Shown: positions 1 through 6,406 of the stretch, one piece after another
How the letters are laid out: each line of letters opens with the position of its first letter
Numbering within the stretch: position 1 is the stretch's first letter
NCBI GenBank assembly: GCA_012036325.1
Contig: JAAUPC010000160.1
Location: 1-7,719, forward strand
DNA: 7,719 nt
From: Paracoccaceae bacterium
Lineage (GTDB): Bacteria; Pseudomonadota; Alphaproteobacteria; Rhodobacterales; Rhodobacteraceae
Direction: 5' to 3'
Program-made: the position numbers and the translations under genes
Notes under the pieces: model-generated
The model's input: the letters and a program-made list of their open reading frames with translations, nothing else
What the model was told of the DNA's origin: nothing
Database searches by the model: none

Positions 1-697
1 GCCGCAGCGCGCGAAAGCCTTCGCGGTCGTCGGGCGTTTCGGGAAACTGCAGCGCGCGCACGAAATCGGCCACCGTCAGGGGCGACCGCAGGTCATCCGC
101 CGGAGTGCCAAGCGCCAGCGCCGGTTGTTCGGCACTTGGGTCAGAGACCGGCTTGGCAAGTGCCACTTTCCGGTCAGCCGACGGCACCGTCAGGCCTGCA
201 TCCCGGCGTGAGGTGAAGGTGGCCAGCACGGTTTCCGCCTGCTTCGTCGCGGCGGCAATCTCGTCAATCTTGCGCTCGACTGAGGGCTTTATCCCACCGC
301 CTTGCGGGGCCTGCGCCTGTGCCTGCACATAGCTGGACCGCATCGCTTCGACCGTGGCTTGCAGACGCGCGGCCTCGGCCCGCAACTCGCGCACCGACCG
401 CAGCGTCGTCACCACCACCCAGATCAGCGCGACCGGCAGGAAGACCATCAACAGCGTCATCACCAGCCCGAAGGTCTGGGCGTCGCTGCCGGGGGGGGTG
501 ATCAGCACATAGCCAAGGATCAACAGCACCCAGATCAGGCTAAGGCCAGCCCCCGCCATCTCAAGCCCGCGGCCTGATGTTGGGGGGTCCGCGGGCACAA
601 GACCCGGGTCAAGTGCGGCAGTCGGAGGCTTCCTTGCGCCAAGCTCCGGCTTTTGCAGGTCTCTGGTCGGTTTCATCAGGGCGCCCTGATCAGACAT
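1..697 (-). CDS. Unrecognised inner-membrane protein with coiled coil, C terminus beyond the left edge
   Basis: An uninterrupted minus-strand frame runs from ATG at 697-695 off the left edge, giving 232 codons with no stop. The first ~45 residues are polar and Pro/Ala-rich. Two hydrophobic segments follow at about residues 48-66 (LSLIWVLLILGYVLI) and 75-98 (LVMTLLMVFLPVALIWVVV). Residues ~100-120 are rich in R, E, A and L, like a short coiled coil (LRAEAARLQATVEAM), then comes a polar Ala/Gln-rich linker. Near the edge the text becomes more conserved-looking (VADFVRALQFPETPDD), suggesting a second folded domain outside the window. The start overlaps the greA stop by 8 bases (ATGTCTGA), which suggests co-transcription and translational coupling. 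I do not recognise the family; adjacency to greA does not define a function. The reading frame itself is secure because GC3 and codon use match the neighbours. Confidence 0.8.
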   Translation of the reverse strand, partial: MSDQGALMKPTRDLQKPELGARKPPTAALDPGLVPADPPTSGRGLEMAGAGLSLIWVLLILGYVLITPPGSDAQTFGLVMTLLMVFLPVALIWVVVTTLRSVRELRAEAARLQATVEAMRSSYVQAQAQAPQGGGIKPSVERKIDEIAAATKQAETVLATFTSRRDAGLTVPSADRKVALAKPVSDPSAEQPALALGTPADDLRSPLTVADFVRALQFPETPDDREGFRALR

Positions 698-1160
698 AAC
701 GAACCTTCAGGATCTCATAGGTCCGGGTGCCGCCGGGCGTCTTCACGTCCAGGGAATCACCCTCTTCCTTGCCGATCAAGGCCCGCGCCAGCGGAGAGCG
801 GATGTTGAGCAGTCCATTTTCAATATCGGCCTCGGTCTCACCGACGATCTGATAGGTCTTCTCGTCGCCGTTATCGACATCGGCCAGATCCACCGTGGCC
901 CCGAACTTGATCGACCCGGACAGCTTGGTCGGATCAATCACGTCCGCCAGCGACAAGGTGCCCTCAAGCTCCTTGATGCGGCCTTCGATGAAGCCCTGCT
1001 TTTCGCGTGCGGCGTGGTATTCCGCGTTTTCCGACAAATCGCCATGTTCGCGCGCTTCGGCGATATCACGGATGATGGCCGGACGGTCGACCGTCTTCAG
1101 CTGCTTCAGCTCTTCATCCAGGGCGACATAGCCGCGCCGGGTCATCGGGATCTTTTCCAT
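690..1160 (-). CDS. greA: Transcription elongation factor GreA
   Basis: GreA enters the secondary channel of RNA polymerase and stimulates cleavage of the backtracked transcript 3' end, rescuing stalled complexes. The protein is 156 residues, the normal family length (about 156-158). The N-terminal coiled coil carries the diagnostic tip motif HGDLSENAEYHAA at residues ~39-51, with the acidic residues D41 and E44 at the positions needed for cleavage. The C-terminal FKBP-like domain is complete and ends LKVRYV. The frame stays open upstream to 1289, but I chose the ATG at 1160 because it gives the family N terminus (MEKIPMTRRGY) and has a GGAAGG ribosome-binding site a few bases upstream. The next gene on this strand overlaps its stop by 8 bases. 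A hairpin in the leader may control it (see 1174-1214). Confidence 0.97.
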   Translation of the reverse strand: MEKIPMTRRGYVALDEELKQLKTVDRPAIIRDIAEAREHGDLSENAEYHAAREKQGFIEGRIKELEGTLSLADVIDPTKLSGSIKFGATVDLADVDNGDEKTYQIVGETEADIENGLLNIRSPLARALIGKEEGDSLDVKTPGGTRTYEILKVRYV

Positions 1161-1173
1161 AAGCCTTCCACAC

Positions 1174-1214
1174 GAAAGAAAGAAGTCACGGGCCGGTTTT
1201 CGGCCCATGACTTC
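1174..1214 (-). terminator. Hairpin with T-rich tail in the greA leader (possible leader terminator or attenuator)
   Basis: On the minus strand a 14-bp stem spans 1214-1182: arm GAAGTCATGGGCCG, loop AAAAC, arm CGGCCCGTGACTTC. All pairs are Watson-Crick except one G-U wobble. It is followed directly by TTTCTTTC, and the greA ATG lies only ~13 bases past the tail, so the structure sits inside the greA leader. On the plus strand the sequence after the stem (GGACTTGTC) is not T-rich, so the orientation is minus. In Escherichia coli, the greA leader contains a terminator that yields the small RNAs called GraL; similar attenuation here is an inference by analogy. It could instead insulate greA from antisense or divergent transcription. 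Confidence 0.6.
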
Positions 1215-1230
1215 GGACTTGTCTTGGCCC

Positions 1231-1332
1231 TTACCTGATCCGATGGGGCGGCCAATTGCAAGGGGGCATGCCGGGGACCGGCGGCGCATCGTCGCAGGCG
1301 GGACAGAAAGTTTCGCCCATGGGTGGCGGCAT
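1231..1332 (-). other. Possible proline-rich leader ORF upstream of the greA hairpin
   Basis: A minus-strand frame from ATG 1332 (or 1320) to TAA 1233-1231 would encode 33 (or 29) residues. Of the 33, 11 are proline, in PPP, APP, MPP and WPP clusters, and there is a CPAC motif near residue 10. It ends about 17 bases before the leader hairpin, the layout expected of a leader peptide. Against it, no good ribosome-binding site precedes either ATG, and GC-rich sequence gives proline codons by chance. It is recorded because of position and composition, not as a confident gene. Confidence 0.2.
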
Positions 1333-1350
1333 GGTGTGATGTTGCGTCAC

Positions 1351-1379
1351 GCTTGACCGGTGGTTGACGTTGGTCAAGC
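1351..1379. promoter_or_regulatory. Inverted repeat in the divergent greA / ETF-QO intergenic region
   Basis: GCTTGACC (1351-1358) and GGTCAAGC (1372-1379) form a perfect 8-bp inverted repeat with a 13-base spacer. It lies about 70 bases before the ETF-QO start and 190 bases before greA, a natural place for an operator serving one or both promoters. TTGAC-like elements lie in each arm and in the spacer (TTGACG at 1364), so -35 boxes may be embedded, but I could not find a convincing matching -10. No regulator is identified. The remainder of 1215-1448 shows nothing else I can support. Confidence 0.35.
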
Positions 1380-1448
1380 CTTGCGGCAACAGGAAAGCCG
1401 CGAAAACTCCAGCGTTTCACGGCAAAGACCGCCCGAGAAGGACAAGCG

Positions 1449-3095
1449 ATGACAGCGATCCAGCGCGAGAAGATGGACTATGACGTGGTGATCGTCGGGG
1501 CCGGGCCTGCGGGCCTCTCTGCCGCGATCAAGCTGAAGCAGCTGGATGCAGACTTGTCAGTCGTCGTCTTGGAAAAGGGGTCAGAGGTTGGGGCGCATAT
1601 CCTGTCCGGCGCGGTCTTGGACCCGGTTGGTCTGGATGCGCTGCTGCCCGACTGGCGGTCAATGGATGCGCCGATCAAGACGCCGGTGACGGAAGACAAC
1701 TTTTACATGCTGGGGCCTGCGGGTCAGATCCGCATTCCGAACTGGCCGATGCCGCCCCTGATGAACAACCACGGCAACTACATCGTCAGCATGGCGAACG
1801 TCTGCCGCTGGATGGCGGGCGTGGCCGAAGGGCTGGGGGTCGAGATTTTCCCCGGCATGGCCTGTTCAGAACTGGTGTTTGAGGGCGACACCGTCGTCGG
1901 CGTCGTCGCCGGTGAATTTGGCCGCGACCCCGAAACCCGCGAACCGGGGCCGTCCTATGAGCCGGGGATGGAGCTGCGCGGCAAATATGTCTTCCTGTCC
2001 GAAGGCGTGCGCGGCAGCCTGTCGAAACAGGTGATCGAAAAGTACCAGCTTTCCAAAGGCCACTGCCCGCAGAAATACGGGCTGGGCATGAAGGAAATCT
2101 GGGAGATTGACCCCGAAAAGCACCACCTTGGCCGCGTGACGCATACGATGGGCTGGCCCCTGGGCCGCAACGCAGGCGGCGGCAGCTTCATCTACCACCT
2201 TGAGAACAATCAGGTTTATGTGGGCTTCGTGGTCCACCTGAACTACGAAAACCCGCATCTTTACCCCTACATGGAATTCCAGCGCTTCAAGCACCACCCA
2301 ATGGTGGCCGAGCTTTTGAAGGGCGGCAAACGCGTGGCTTACGGCGCCCGCGCGATTTCTGAAGGTGGCTGGCAATCGATCCCGAAACTGGTCGCCCCCG
2401 GTGTGGCACTTCTGGGCTGCTCGGCCGGTCTTGTGAACGTGCCCCGGATCAAGGGCAACCACAACGCGATGCTGTCCGGCATCGCGGCGGCTGAGGCGGC
2501 CTTTGTCGCCATCAAGGCCGGCCGCCAGGGGGATGAGCTTGACGGGTATGAGGCACTCGTCCGCACCGGCCCGATTGCGAAAGACCTCAAGAAGGTCCGC
2601 AACGTCAAACCACTCTGGTCGCGCTACGGCCTTGTGGCCAGCCTGATGGGCGGCGGTGTCGACATGTGGCTGAACACCGTCGGCCTGACCGCTTTTGGCA
2701 CCCTGCGCCACGGCAAATCCGACGCCGCCGCCACCGGCAAGGCCAAGGACCACAAGCCGATCGACTACCCCAAGCCCGATGGCAAGCTGTCCTTCGACCG
2801 GTTGACCAACGTCGCCTTCAGCTTCACCAACCATGATGAGGCCCAGCCCGCCCATCTGGTCTTGAAAGACCCCTCGGTCCCCATCACGATCAACCTGCCG
2901 AAATACGCCGAACCCGCGCAGCGCTATTGCCCGGCGGGGGTGTATGAGGTGGTGGGCGAAGGCGACGACGCGCGCTTCCAGATCAACTTCCAGAACTGCG
3001 TCCATTGCAAGACCTGTGACATCAAGGACCCGTCGCAGAACATCACCTGGACCACGCCGATGGGCGGCGGCGGCCCGAACTACCCCAACATGTGA
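1449..3095 (+). CDS. etf-QO: Electron transfer flavoprotein-ubiquinone oxidoreductase (ETF-QO)
   Basis: ETF-QO accepts electrons from reduced ETF, which collects them from acyl-CoA and dimethylglycine/sarcosine-type dehydrogenases, and passes them through FAD and a [4Fe-4S] cluster to ubiquinone at the inner membrane. The 548-residue length is normal for bacteria. An N-terminal FAD dinucleotide motif GAGPAG lies at residues 17-22 after a VVIV strand, followed by ...VVLEKGSEVGAHILSGAV. A second conserved block, GCSAGLVNVPRIKGNHNAM, is at about 323-341. The C-terminal ferredoxin-like domain has all four cluster cysteines: C494, C517, C520 and C523 (the last three as CVHCKTC). The ATG at 1449 has AGAAGGA seven bases upstream. 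The gene is transcribed divergently from greA and lies 126 bases before the TPR gene. The ETF alpha and beta subunits are not in the window. Confidence 0.97.
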   Translation: MTAIQREKMDYDVVIVGAGPAGLSAAIKLKQLDADLSVVVLEKGSEVGAHILSGAVLDPVGLDALLPDWRSMDAPIKTPVTEDNFYMLGPAGQIRIPNWPMPPLMNNHGNYIVSMANVCRWMAGVAEGLGVEIFPGMACSELVFEGDTVVGVVAGEFGRDPETREPGPSYEPGMELRGKYVFLSEGVRGSLSKQVIEKYQLSKGHCPQKYGLGMKEIWEIDPEKHHLGRVTHTMGWPLGRNAGGGSFIYHLENNQVYVGFVVHLNYENPHLYPYMEFQRFKHHPMVAELLKGGKRVAYGARAISEGGWQSIPKLVAPGVALLGCSAGLVNVPRIKGNHNAMLSGIAAAEAAFVAIKAGRQGDELDGYEALVRTGPIAKDLKKVRNVKPLWSRYGLVASLMGGGVDMWLNTVGLTAFGTLRHGKSDAAATGKAKDHKPIDYPKPDGKLSFDRLTNVAFSFTNHDEAQPAHLVLKDPSVPITINLPKYAEPAQRYCPAGVYEVVGEGDDARFQINFQNCVHCKTCDIKDPSQNITWTTPMGGGGPNYPNM

Positions 3096-3135
3096 CGCCT
3101 CACGCAAGCGTGTTGCCGAAACGCGGGCCGAAAAC

Positions 3136-3161
3136 CGGGCCGGGCCATATGGTCCGGCCTG
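3136..3161 (+). terminator. GC-rich hairpin after ETF-QO, weak terminator candidate
   Basis: GGCCGGGCC (3138-3146), loop ATAT, GGTCCGGCC (3151-3159) make a 9-bp stem, extendable to 11 with wobble pairs. It sits 40 bases after the ETF-QO stop and 60 bases before the TPR start. No T tract follows on the plus strand, so classical intrinsic termination is doubtful. It might instead be a transcript-stabilising structure or chance in GC-rich DNA. Confidence 0.3.
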
Positions 3162-3221
3162 CCCGCATTGCCATGCCCGCCCTTGCCCGCTAGCCTTGCC
3201 CCATCGCCCAAGGAGAGCCCC

Positions 3222-4952
3222 ATGCCCTACCCCCTGTCCCGCACGCTGACCGCCCTTGCCTTGGCCGCCGTGCTGGCCACCCCACTTCGGGCGGAAGATG
3301 ACGGGGACGCAGGCGCTTACCTTGCGGCCCGCGTCGCCGAATCGCAGAACGATTTCCGCGCCGCCGCTGGCTGGTACGGCAAGGCGATCCTTGCTGATTC
3401 CGGCAACCTGCGCCTTTTGGAGGGCGCGCTTCTCTCCGAACTGGGCAACGGCGATTTCGCCATCGCCACCGAAGCCGCCCGCCAACTGAAGGCGCTGGAA
3501 GGCCCGCCCAGCCAACTTGCCGAATTCGCCCTGCTCGCCGATGAAGCGATGCGTGAGGATTACGCCGCCATCCTTGCCGCAGCTGAGGGCGACCGTGACC
3601 TGGGGGACTTGGTCAACGCCCTTGTCGTCGCCTGGGCCCATGTCGGCACCGGCAAGATGTCGGACGCGATCACTGCCTTTGACGCCATCGCCGCCACCAA
3701 GGGGCTGGAGGCGTTCGGTCTGTATCACAAGGCGCTCGCCCTCGCCTCGGTCGGTGATCTGGAAGGTGCCGATGAAATCCTGTCCGGCCGTGCGGCAGGC
3801 CCGGTTTTCGTCATGCGGCGCGGGGTGCTCGCCCATGCCCAGATCCTTAGCGGTCTGGAACGCAACGCCGATGCGCTGGCGCTTCTCGACCGCTCGTTCG
3901 GCCCCGGCCCCGACCCGATCATCGACGCCCTTCACCGCCGGCTTGAGGCGGGTGAGCCTGTGCCCTTCGACACCGTCCGCACCGCCCGCGACGGCATCGC
4001 CGAGGTGTTCTTCACCGTCTCCACCGCCCTCAATGGTGAGGCGGATGCCGTCTACACCCTCCTTCACCTCCGCGTCGCGGGCTACCTGCGCCCTGACCAC
4101 ACGGATGCGCTCCTTTTGACCGCCGACGTGCTGGACGGGCTTGGCCAGCACCAGCTTGCCGAAGAAACCTATGCCCTCTTCACCCCCGAAAACCCGGCCT
4201 TCGTCTCGGCCGAGATTGGCCGTGCGGGGGCTTTGCGGGCGCAAGGCAAGTCTGACGCAGCACTTGAGGCGCTGCAGGCTCTGGCCCGCAGCCATGGTGA
4301 CCTCTTGGGCGTGCAATTCGCGCTGGGTGACCTGCTGCGCATGGAAGAACGCTTTGACGAGGCCGAAGTTGCCTATACCGCCGCCATCGACCTTCTGCCC
4401 GAAGTGACCGAAGATGACTGGGTCTTGTTCTTCTATCGCGGCATCTGCCACGAACAATCCAAAGACTGGGCGGCGGCCGAGGCTGACTTCCGCCGCTCGC
4501 TGGAACTGAACGGCAACCAGCCGCAGGTCCTGAATTATCTGGGATACGGCCTGGTCGACCGCGGCGAAAAGCTGGATGAGGCGCTGGGCATGATCGAAAA
4601 GGCCGTCGCCGCTGATCCTGACAAGGGCTACATCATCGATAGCCTCGCCTGGGCGTATTTCCGCCTTGGCCGCTACGATGACGCGCTTGAACCGATGGAG
4701 CGCGCCTCGCTTCTGGAACCGGTCGATCCCATCGTGACTGACCACCTCGGCGACGTTTACTGGATGGTCGGTCGCAAGCTTGAGGCGCGCTTCCAGTGGC
4801 GCCGCGCCCTCTCTTTCGACCCGACCGAGAAAGACGGCGAGCGGATCCGCCGCAAGCTTGAGATCGGCCTTGATGCGGTGATGGCCGATGAGGCCGGGGC
4901 CGCCGCCGCACCCTCCGCCCCGGTTGAGGCGGCCACCGACAATGGCGGCTGA
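3222..4952 (+). CDS. Exported tetratricopeptide-repeat protein
   Basis: The protein has 576 residues. The frame is open from 3168, but I chose ATG 3222 because AAGGAG lies just upstream and this start gives a clean Sec signal peptide: basic R7, hydrophobic core TALALAAVLATP, and an AxA-like cleavage site at LRA-ED (after residue ~24). It should therefore act in the periplasm or at the outer membrane; no lipobox cysteine is visible. The N-terminal two thirds is alpha-helical with degenerate TPR-like units. Residues ~397-533 hold clear TPRs: DWAAAEADFRRSLELNGN, LNYLGYGLVDRGEKLDEAL, DSLAWAYFRLGRYDDALEPM and LGDVYWMVGRKLEARFQWRRAL. The tail is low-complexity Ala/Pro. TPR modules bind protein partners; the partner here is unknown. 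The stop overlaps the ispE start by 11 bases, so the two are probably co-translated. This alphaproteobacterial type is usually annotated only as a TPR protein. Confidence 0.92.
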   Translation: MPYPLSRTLTALALAAVLATPLRAEDDGDAGAYLAARVAESQNDFRAAAGWYGKAILADSGNLRLLEGALLSELGNGDFAIATEAARQLKALEGPPSQLAEFALLADEAMREDYAAILAAAEGDRDLGDLVNALVVAWAHVGTGKMSDAITAFDAIAATKGLEAFGLYHKALALASVGDLEGADEILSGRAAGPVFVMRRGVLAHAQILSGLERNADALALLDRSFGPGPDPIIDALHRRLEAGEPVPFDTVRTARDGIAEVFFTVSTALNGEADAVYTLLHLRVAGYLRPDHTDALLLTADVLDGLGQHQLAEETYALFTPENPAFVSAEIGRAGALRAQGKSDAALEALQALARSHGDLLGVQFALGDLLRMEERFDEAEVAYTAAIDLLPEVTEDDWVLFFYRGICHEQSKDWAAAEADFRRSLELNGNQPQVLNYLGYGLVDRGEKLDEALGMIEKAVAADPDKGYIIDSLAWAYFRLGRYDDALEPMERASLLEPVDPIVTDHLGDVYWMVGRKLEARFQWRRALSFDPTEKDGERIRRKLEIGLDAVMADEAGAAAAPSAPVEAATDNGG

Positions 4953-5025
4953 CGCGGTTTCCGAGGACGCGCCGGCCAAGATCAACCTCTGTCTGCATGT
5001 CACCGGGCGGCGGGCGGATGGCTAT
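4942..5025 (+). CDS. ispE: ispE 5' fragment (4-diphosphocytidyl-2-C-methyl-D-erythritol kinase), broken off after 28 codons
   Basis: IspE phosphorylates CDP-methylerythritol with ATP in the MEP isoprenoid pathway; the family is about 280-300 residues. Here only the beginning is present: ATG 4942 opens MAADAVSEDAPAKINLCLHV, then TGRRADGY. The PAKINL block carries the catalytic lysine (K13 here) and GRRADGY is the next conserved stretch, normally followed by H-x-L. Instead the reading becomes P-G-A-E-G and reaches an in-frame stop at 5092-5094, with no GHMP-kinase ATP motif (P-x-x-x-G-L-x-x-S-S). Homology therefore ends at about 5025, where composition also changes. The start overlaps the end of the TPR gene by 11 bases, as in a normal operon. 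I read this as an intact gene cut by a sequence junction rather than a natural pseudogene. Confidence 0.85.
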
Positions 5026-5027
5026 CC

Positions 5028-5282
5028 TGGAGCGGAAGGTGGTATCCAGAAGAATGTGTTTCGGTGGAAGAAGCGGTCTATGCTTATACCGTAGGGGCGG
5101 CTTATTCAGTGGGGATGGAAGGTGTACAGGGCAAAATTGCGCCGGGTATCTTGGCGGATCTGACGGTGTTGGGAGCCGATATTTTCACTGTTCCCACCGC
5201 AGCGATCCTCACGACACCGATTGCGGCTACGATGGTCGGTGGGGAGTTTGTCTATGGTGCGGAAAACTTTGGCTATGGATGA
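5028..5282 (+). pseudogene. C-terminal fragment of an amidohydrolase-3 (YtcJ-like) protein
   Basis: About 84 codons read as the end of an amidohydrolase family 3 protein: RWYPEE, then SVEEAVYAYTVGAAYSVGM, GKIAPGILADLTVL, and a final strand TMVGGEFVYG before TGA 5280-5282. G-x-I-x-x-G-x-x-ADL is the characteristic return to the small beta domain in this superfamily. The metal ligands and the TIM barrel lie upstream in full-length relatives and are absent, because the DNA to the left is ispE in a different frame. A GTG at 5064 could be called as a start but falls inside the conserved region, so it is not the true start. Codon use is less GC-biased than in the ispE side. It is a related but different protein from the amidohydrolase at 6407-7202, on the opposite strand. 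Confidence 0.75.
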
Positions 5283-5375
5283 TTACTGCCACAAAACTGG
5301 ACGCACCTTCACTGAAGTGCGGCGCTACTTGCTGACCAGCCGGATGTTCTCCGTTGATCCATTTCAACTATTCAA
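5283..5375. other. Convergent intergenic spacer
   Basis: This stretch separates the amidohydrolase fragment (plus) from the J-domain gene (minus, reconstructed stop 5378-5376). It contains a small imperfect hairpin CACCTTC-act-GAAGTG at 5304-5319 with no T tract, and a tandem TTCAACTA pair near 5363-5378. I see no gene and no convincing terminator. Confidence 0.4.
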
Positions 5376-5562
5376 CTATGTTGACCTGCGGGTCAGTTGA
5401 CCAGTTTGCAGATCGAGAAGGTACAAGCGACTGGCGCTATTTTCGCCCGCGACAAAGGCCAGTTGGTTTTCATCTGACGACCAGACCAGGGAATGACCCT
5501 GCACAGCGTCCGTCAACACTGGGCGCAATTGACCACTGTCAGGGTCGCGCAGGTAAAGCTTT
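5376..5562 (-). pseudogene. TolB/PD40-like beta-propeller segment, the out-of-frame continuation of the J-domain gene
   Basis: After the J-domain frame loses homology (near F187), the next minus-strand frame reads on for 59 codons to TAG 5378-5376: YLRDPDSGQLRPVLTDAV, then WSSDENQLAFVAG, then SASRLYLLDLQTGQLTR. The pattern W-S-x-D-x-x-x-L-A-F-V followed by L-Y-L-L-D-L-x-T-G-Q-L-T is typical of PD40/TolB-type propeller blades. The preceding frame already contains the start of a blade (SGQRLVFILRQANVES). One extra T/A in the short AAA/TTT run of GAAAGCTTTACC would join the two, giving a 246-residue protein. A full propeller needs several more blades, so even the joined product looks short. Confidence 0.6.
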
Positions 5563-6115
5563 CCACGTTAGCTTGCCGCAAGATAAAGACCAACCGTTGG
5601 CCGCTAGGTGAAGTAACGGGTACCCAATCTGCCGTTGTTGGAGCAGCCAGGGGCAAGTGTGGCGTTTGGGCTGCTACAGCGGGCTGCTCTAAGCCAGCCA
5701 GGGTCATGCTCCACGATTGGGGGAGGGCCGAAGTTGGCGAGACCACCAATGGGGTGGCGGCTAACCCGGCCAGCACAATCCCACCGGCCACTACCGCCTG
5801 CTTGACCCTACGCCGTAAAAACCCTAGCGGAACCACGGCTTTGGCGGTCGTTGCAGGAGTAGGGGTAGCGGCTTGTCGAGTTTGCGCCGTTGGCGTGGGA
5901 TTGTCCCACTCTGGGGGAATGCCTACCTTGCTACTCTTGCTCAGTACAGCATAGGCCTCATTAATCGCTTTGAGGCGCTCCTCGGCATAGGCTTTGTCTG
6001 TGCTATTCGGGAAGCGATCCGGGTGATAGATGCGGATCAACTGTTTGTAGCGCGTGCGCAATTGTTCTGGCGTGGCTGAAGGGAGTAGATCTAATGTAGT
6101 ATAGTACTCGTTCAT
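5513..6115 (-). CDS. J-domain (DnaJ-like) membrane protein, C terminus shifted out of frame
   Basis: The N-terminal J domain (residues ~3-60) begins YYTTLDLLPSATPEQLRTRY and carries the HPD motif at residues 31-33 that triggers Hsp70 ATPase, followed by the expected helix III (AEERLKAINEAYAVLSK). There is no G/F region, zinc finger or DnaJ substrate domain, so this is a type III J-protein, not DnaJ itself. A Pro/Thr/Ala linker (~70-95) leads to RRR and a single membrane segment at ~107-125 (AVVAGGIVLAGLAATPLVV), so the J domain should be cytoplasmic and the rest outside. The annotated end (residues 188-200, TCATLTVVNCAQC) is a frame-shift artefact; the likely continuation is 5376-5562. ATG 6115 has GGAGG nine bases upstream. 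The composition, AT-richer than the left block, and the J-TM-propeller layout fit Chloroflexota-like bacteria, which is only a guess. Confidence 0.75.
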   Translation of the reverse strand: MNEYYTTLDLLPSATPEQLRTRYKQLIRIYHPDRFPNSTDKAYAEERLKAINEAYAVLSKSSKVGIPPEWDNPTPTAQTRQAATPTPATTAKAVVPLGFLRRRVKQAVVAGGIVLAGLAATPLVVSPTSALPQSWSMTLAGLEQPAVAAQTPHLPLAAPTTADWVPVTSPSGQRLVFILRQANVESFTCATLTVVNCAQC

Positions 6116-6406
6116 ACAATTGCGCCTCCAATAGTTGGAAATGGCTAGATTTATGTATAAAGGGTGTGAGGATGGCTACAGTATGAAGACGGACTAGGCC
6201 GGGGTGGCAGAGCAGGTGATGTTGCTGAGGCGATGGAAGGTCAATCTCCGTCTATTGGATCTTCCTGGGTAGATGAAGTTGGGTGTAATGAGAAGAACTC
6301 CATCTAGTATACACCAATTGTTGCATTGCAGTATAACAGATACCTTACAATGTGAAGAGAAAATGAAGAAACGTAGAAAATCTACAAGTTCTTTTTGGAC
6401 GATGAT
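6116..6406. other. AT-rich intergenic region upstream of the J-domain gene
   Basis: No coding frame of substance is visible. It is the most AT-rich part of the window. The J-domain promoter should lie here on the minus strand; a TATACAT element (RC of 6153-6159 region) is a possible -10 with only a weak -35 (TGTAGC), so I do not call it separately. The right end holds a weak hairpin (6365-6396). Confidence 0.45.
6365..6396 (-). terminator. Weak hairpin after the amidohydrolase stop
   Basis: On the minus strand, just past the TAA at 6409-6407, GTAGA-TTT-TCTAC (RC of 6373-6385) forms a 5-bp stem, extended by AGAA/TTCT across a small internal loop. It is followed by CGTTTCTTCATTTTCTCTTC, which is T-rich. 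Position and polarity suit a terminator for the minus-strand amidohydrolase, but the stem is short and AT-rich, so confidence is low. Confidence 0.3.

Noticed and set aside
105..577. Plus-strand small ORFs opposite the left-edge membrane protein
   Set aside because: Their compositions are Ala/Ser/Arg or His/Gln/Pro-rich with no motifs, while the minus frame is continuous and has membrane segments and a start coupled to greA.
1161..1289. N-terminal extension of greA to an ATG at 1289
   Set aside because: The extra 43 residues have no family counterpart, would run through the leader hairpin, and the ATG at 1160 has a good ribosome-binding site and the canonical length.
3168..3221. Earlier in-frame ATG for the TPR protein at 3168
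   Set aside because: It would bury the signal peptide behind 18 Pro/Ser-rich residues and has no ribosome-binding site; 3222 has AAGGAG and a clean Sec signal.
1866..5003. A 1045-codon minus-strand open frame antisense to ETF-QO, the TPR gene and the start of ispE
   Set aside because: It mirrors three well-recognised plus-strand genes, crosses their boundaries, and has the Gly/Ala/Arg/Gln-rich, motif-free composition of a shadow frame created by high GC3.
5493..5954. Plus-strand ORF opposite the J-domain gene
   Set aside because: The minus strand carries an unmistakable J domain with HPD; the plus reading has no recognisable motif or ribosome-binding site.
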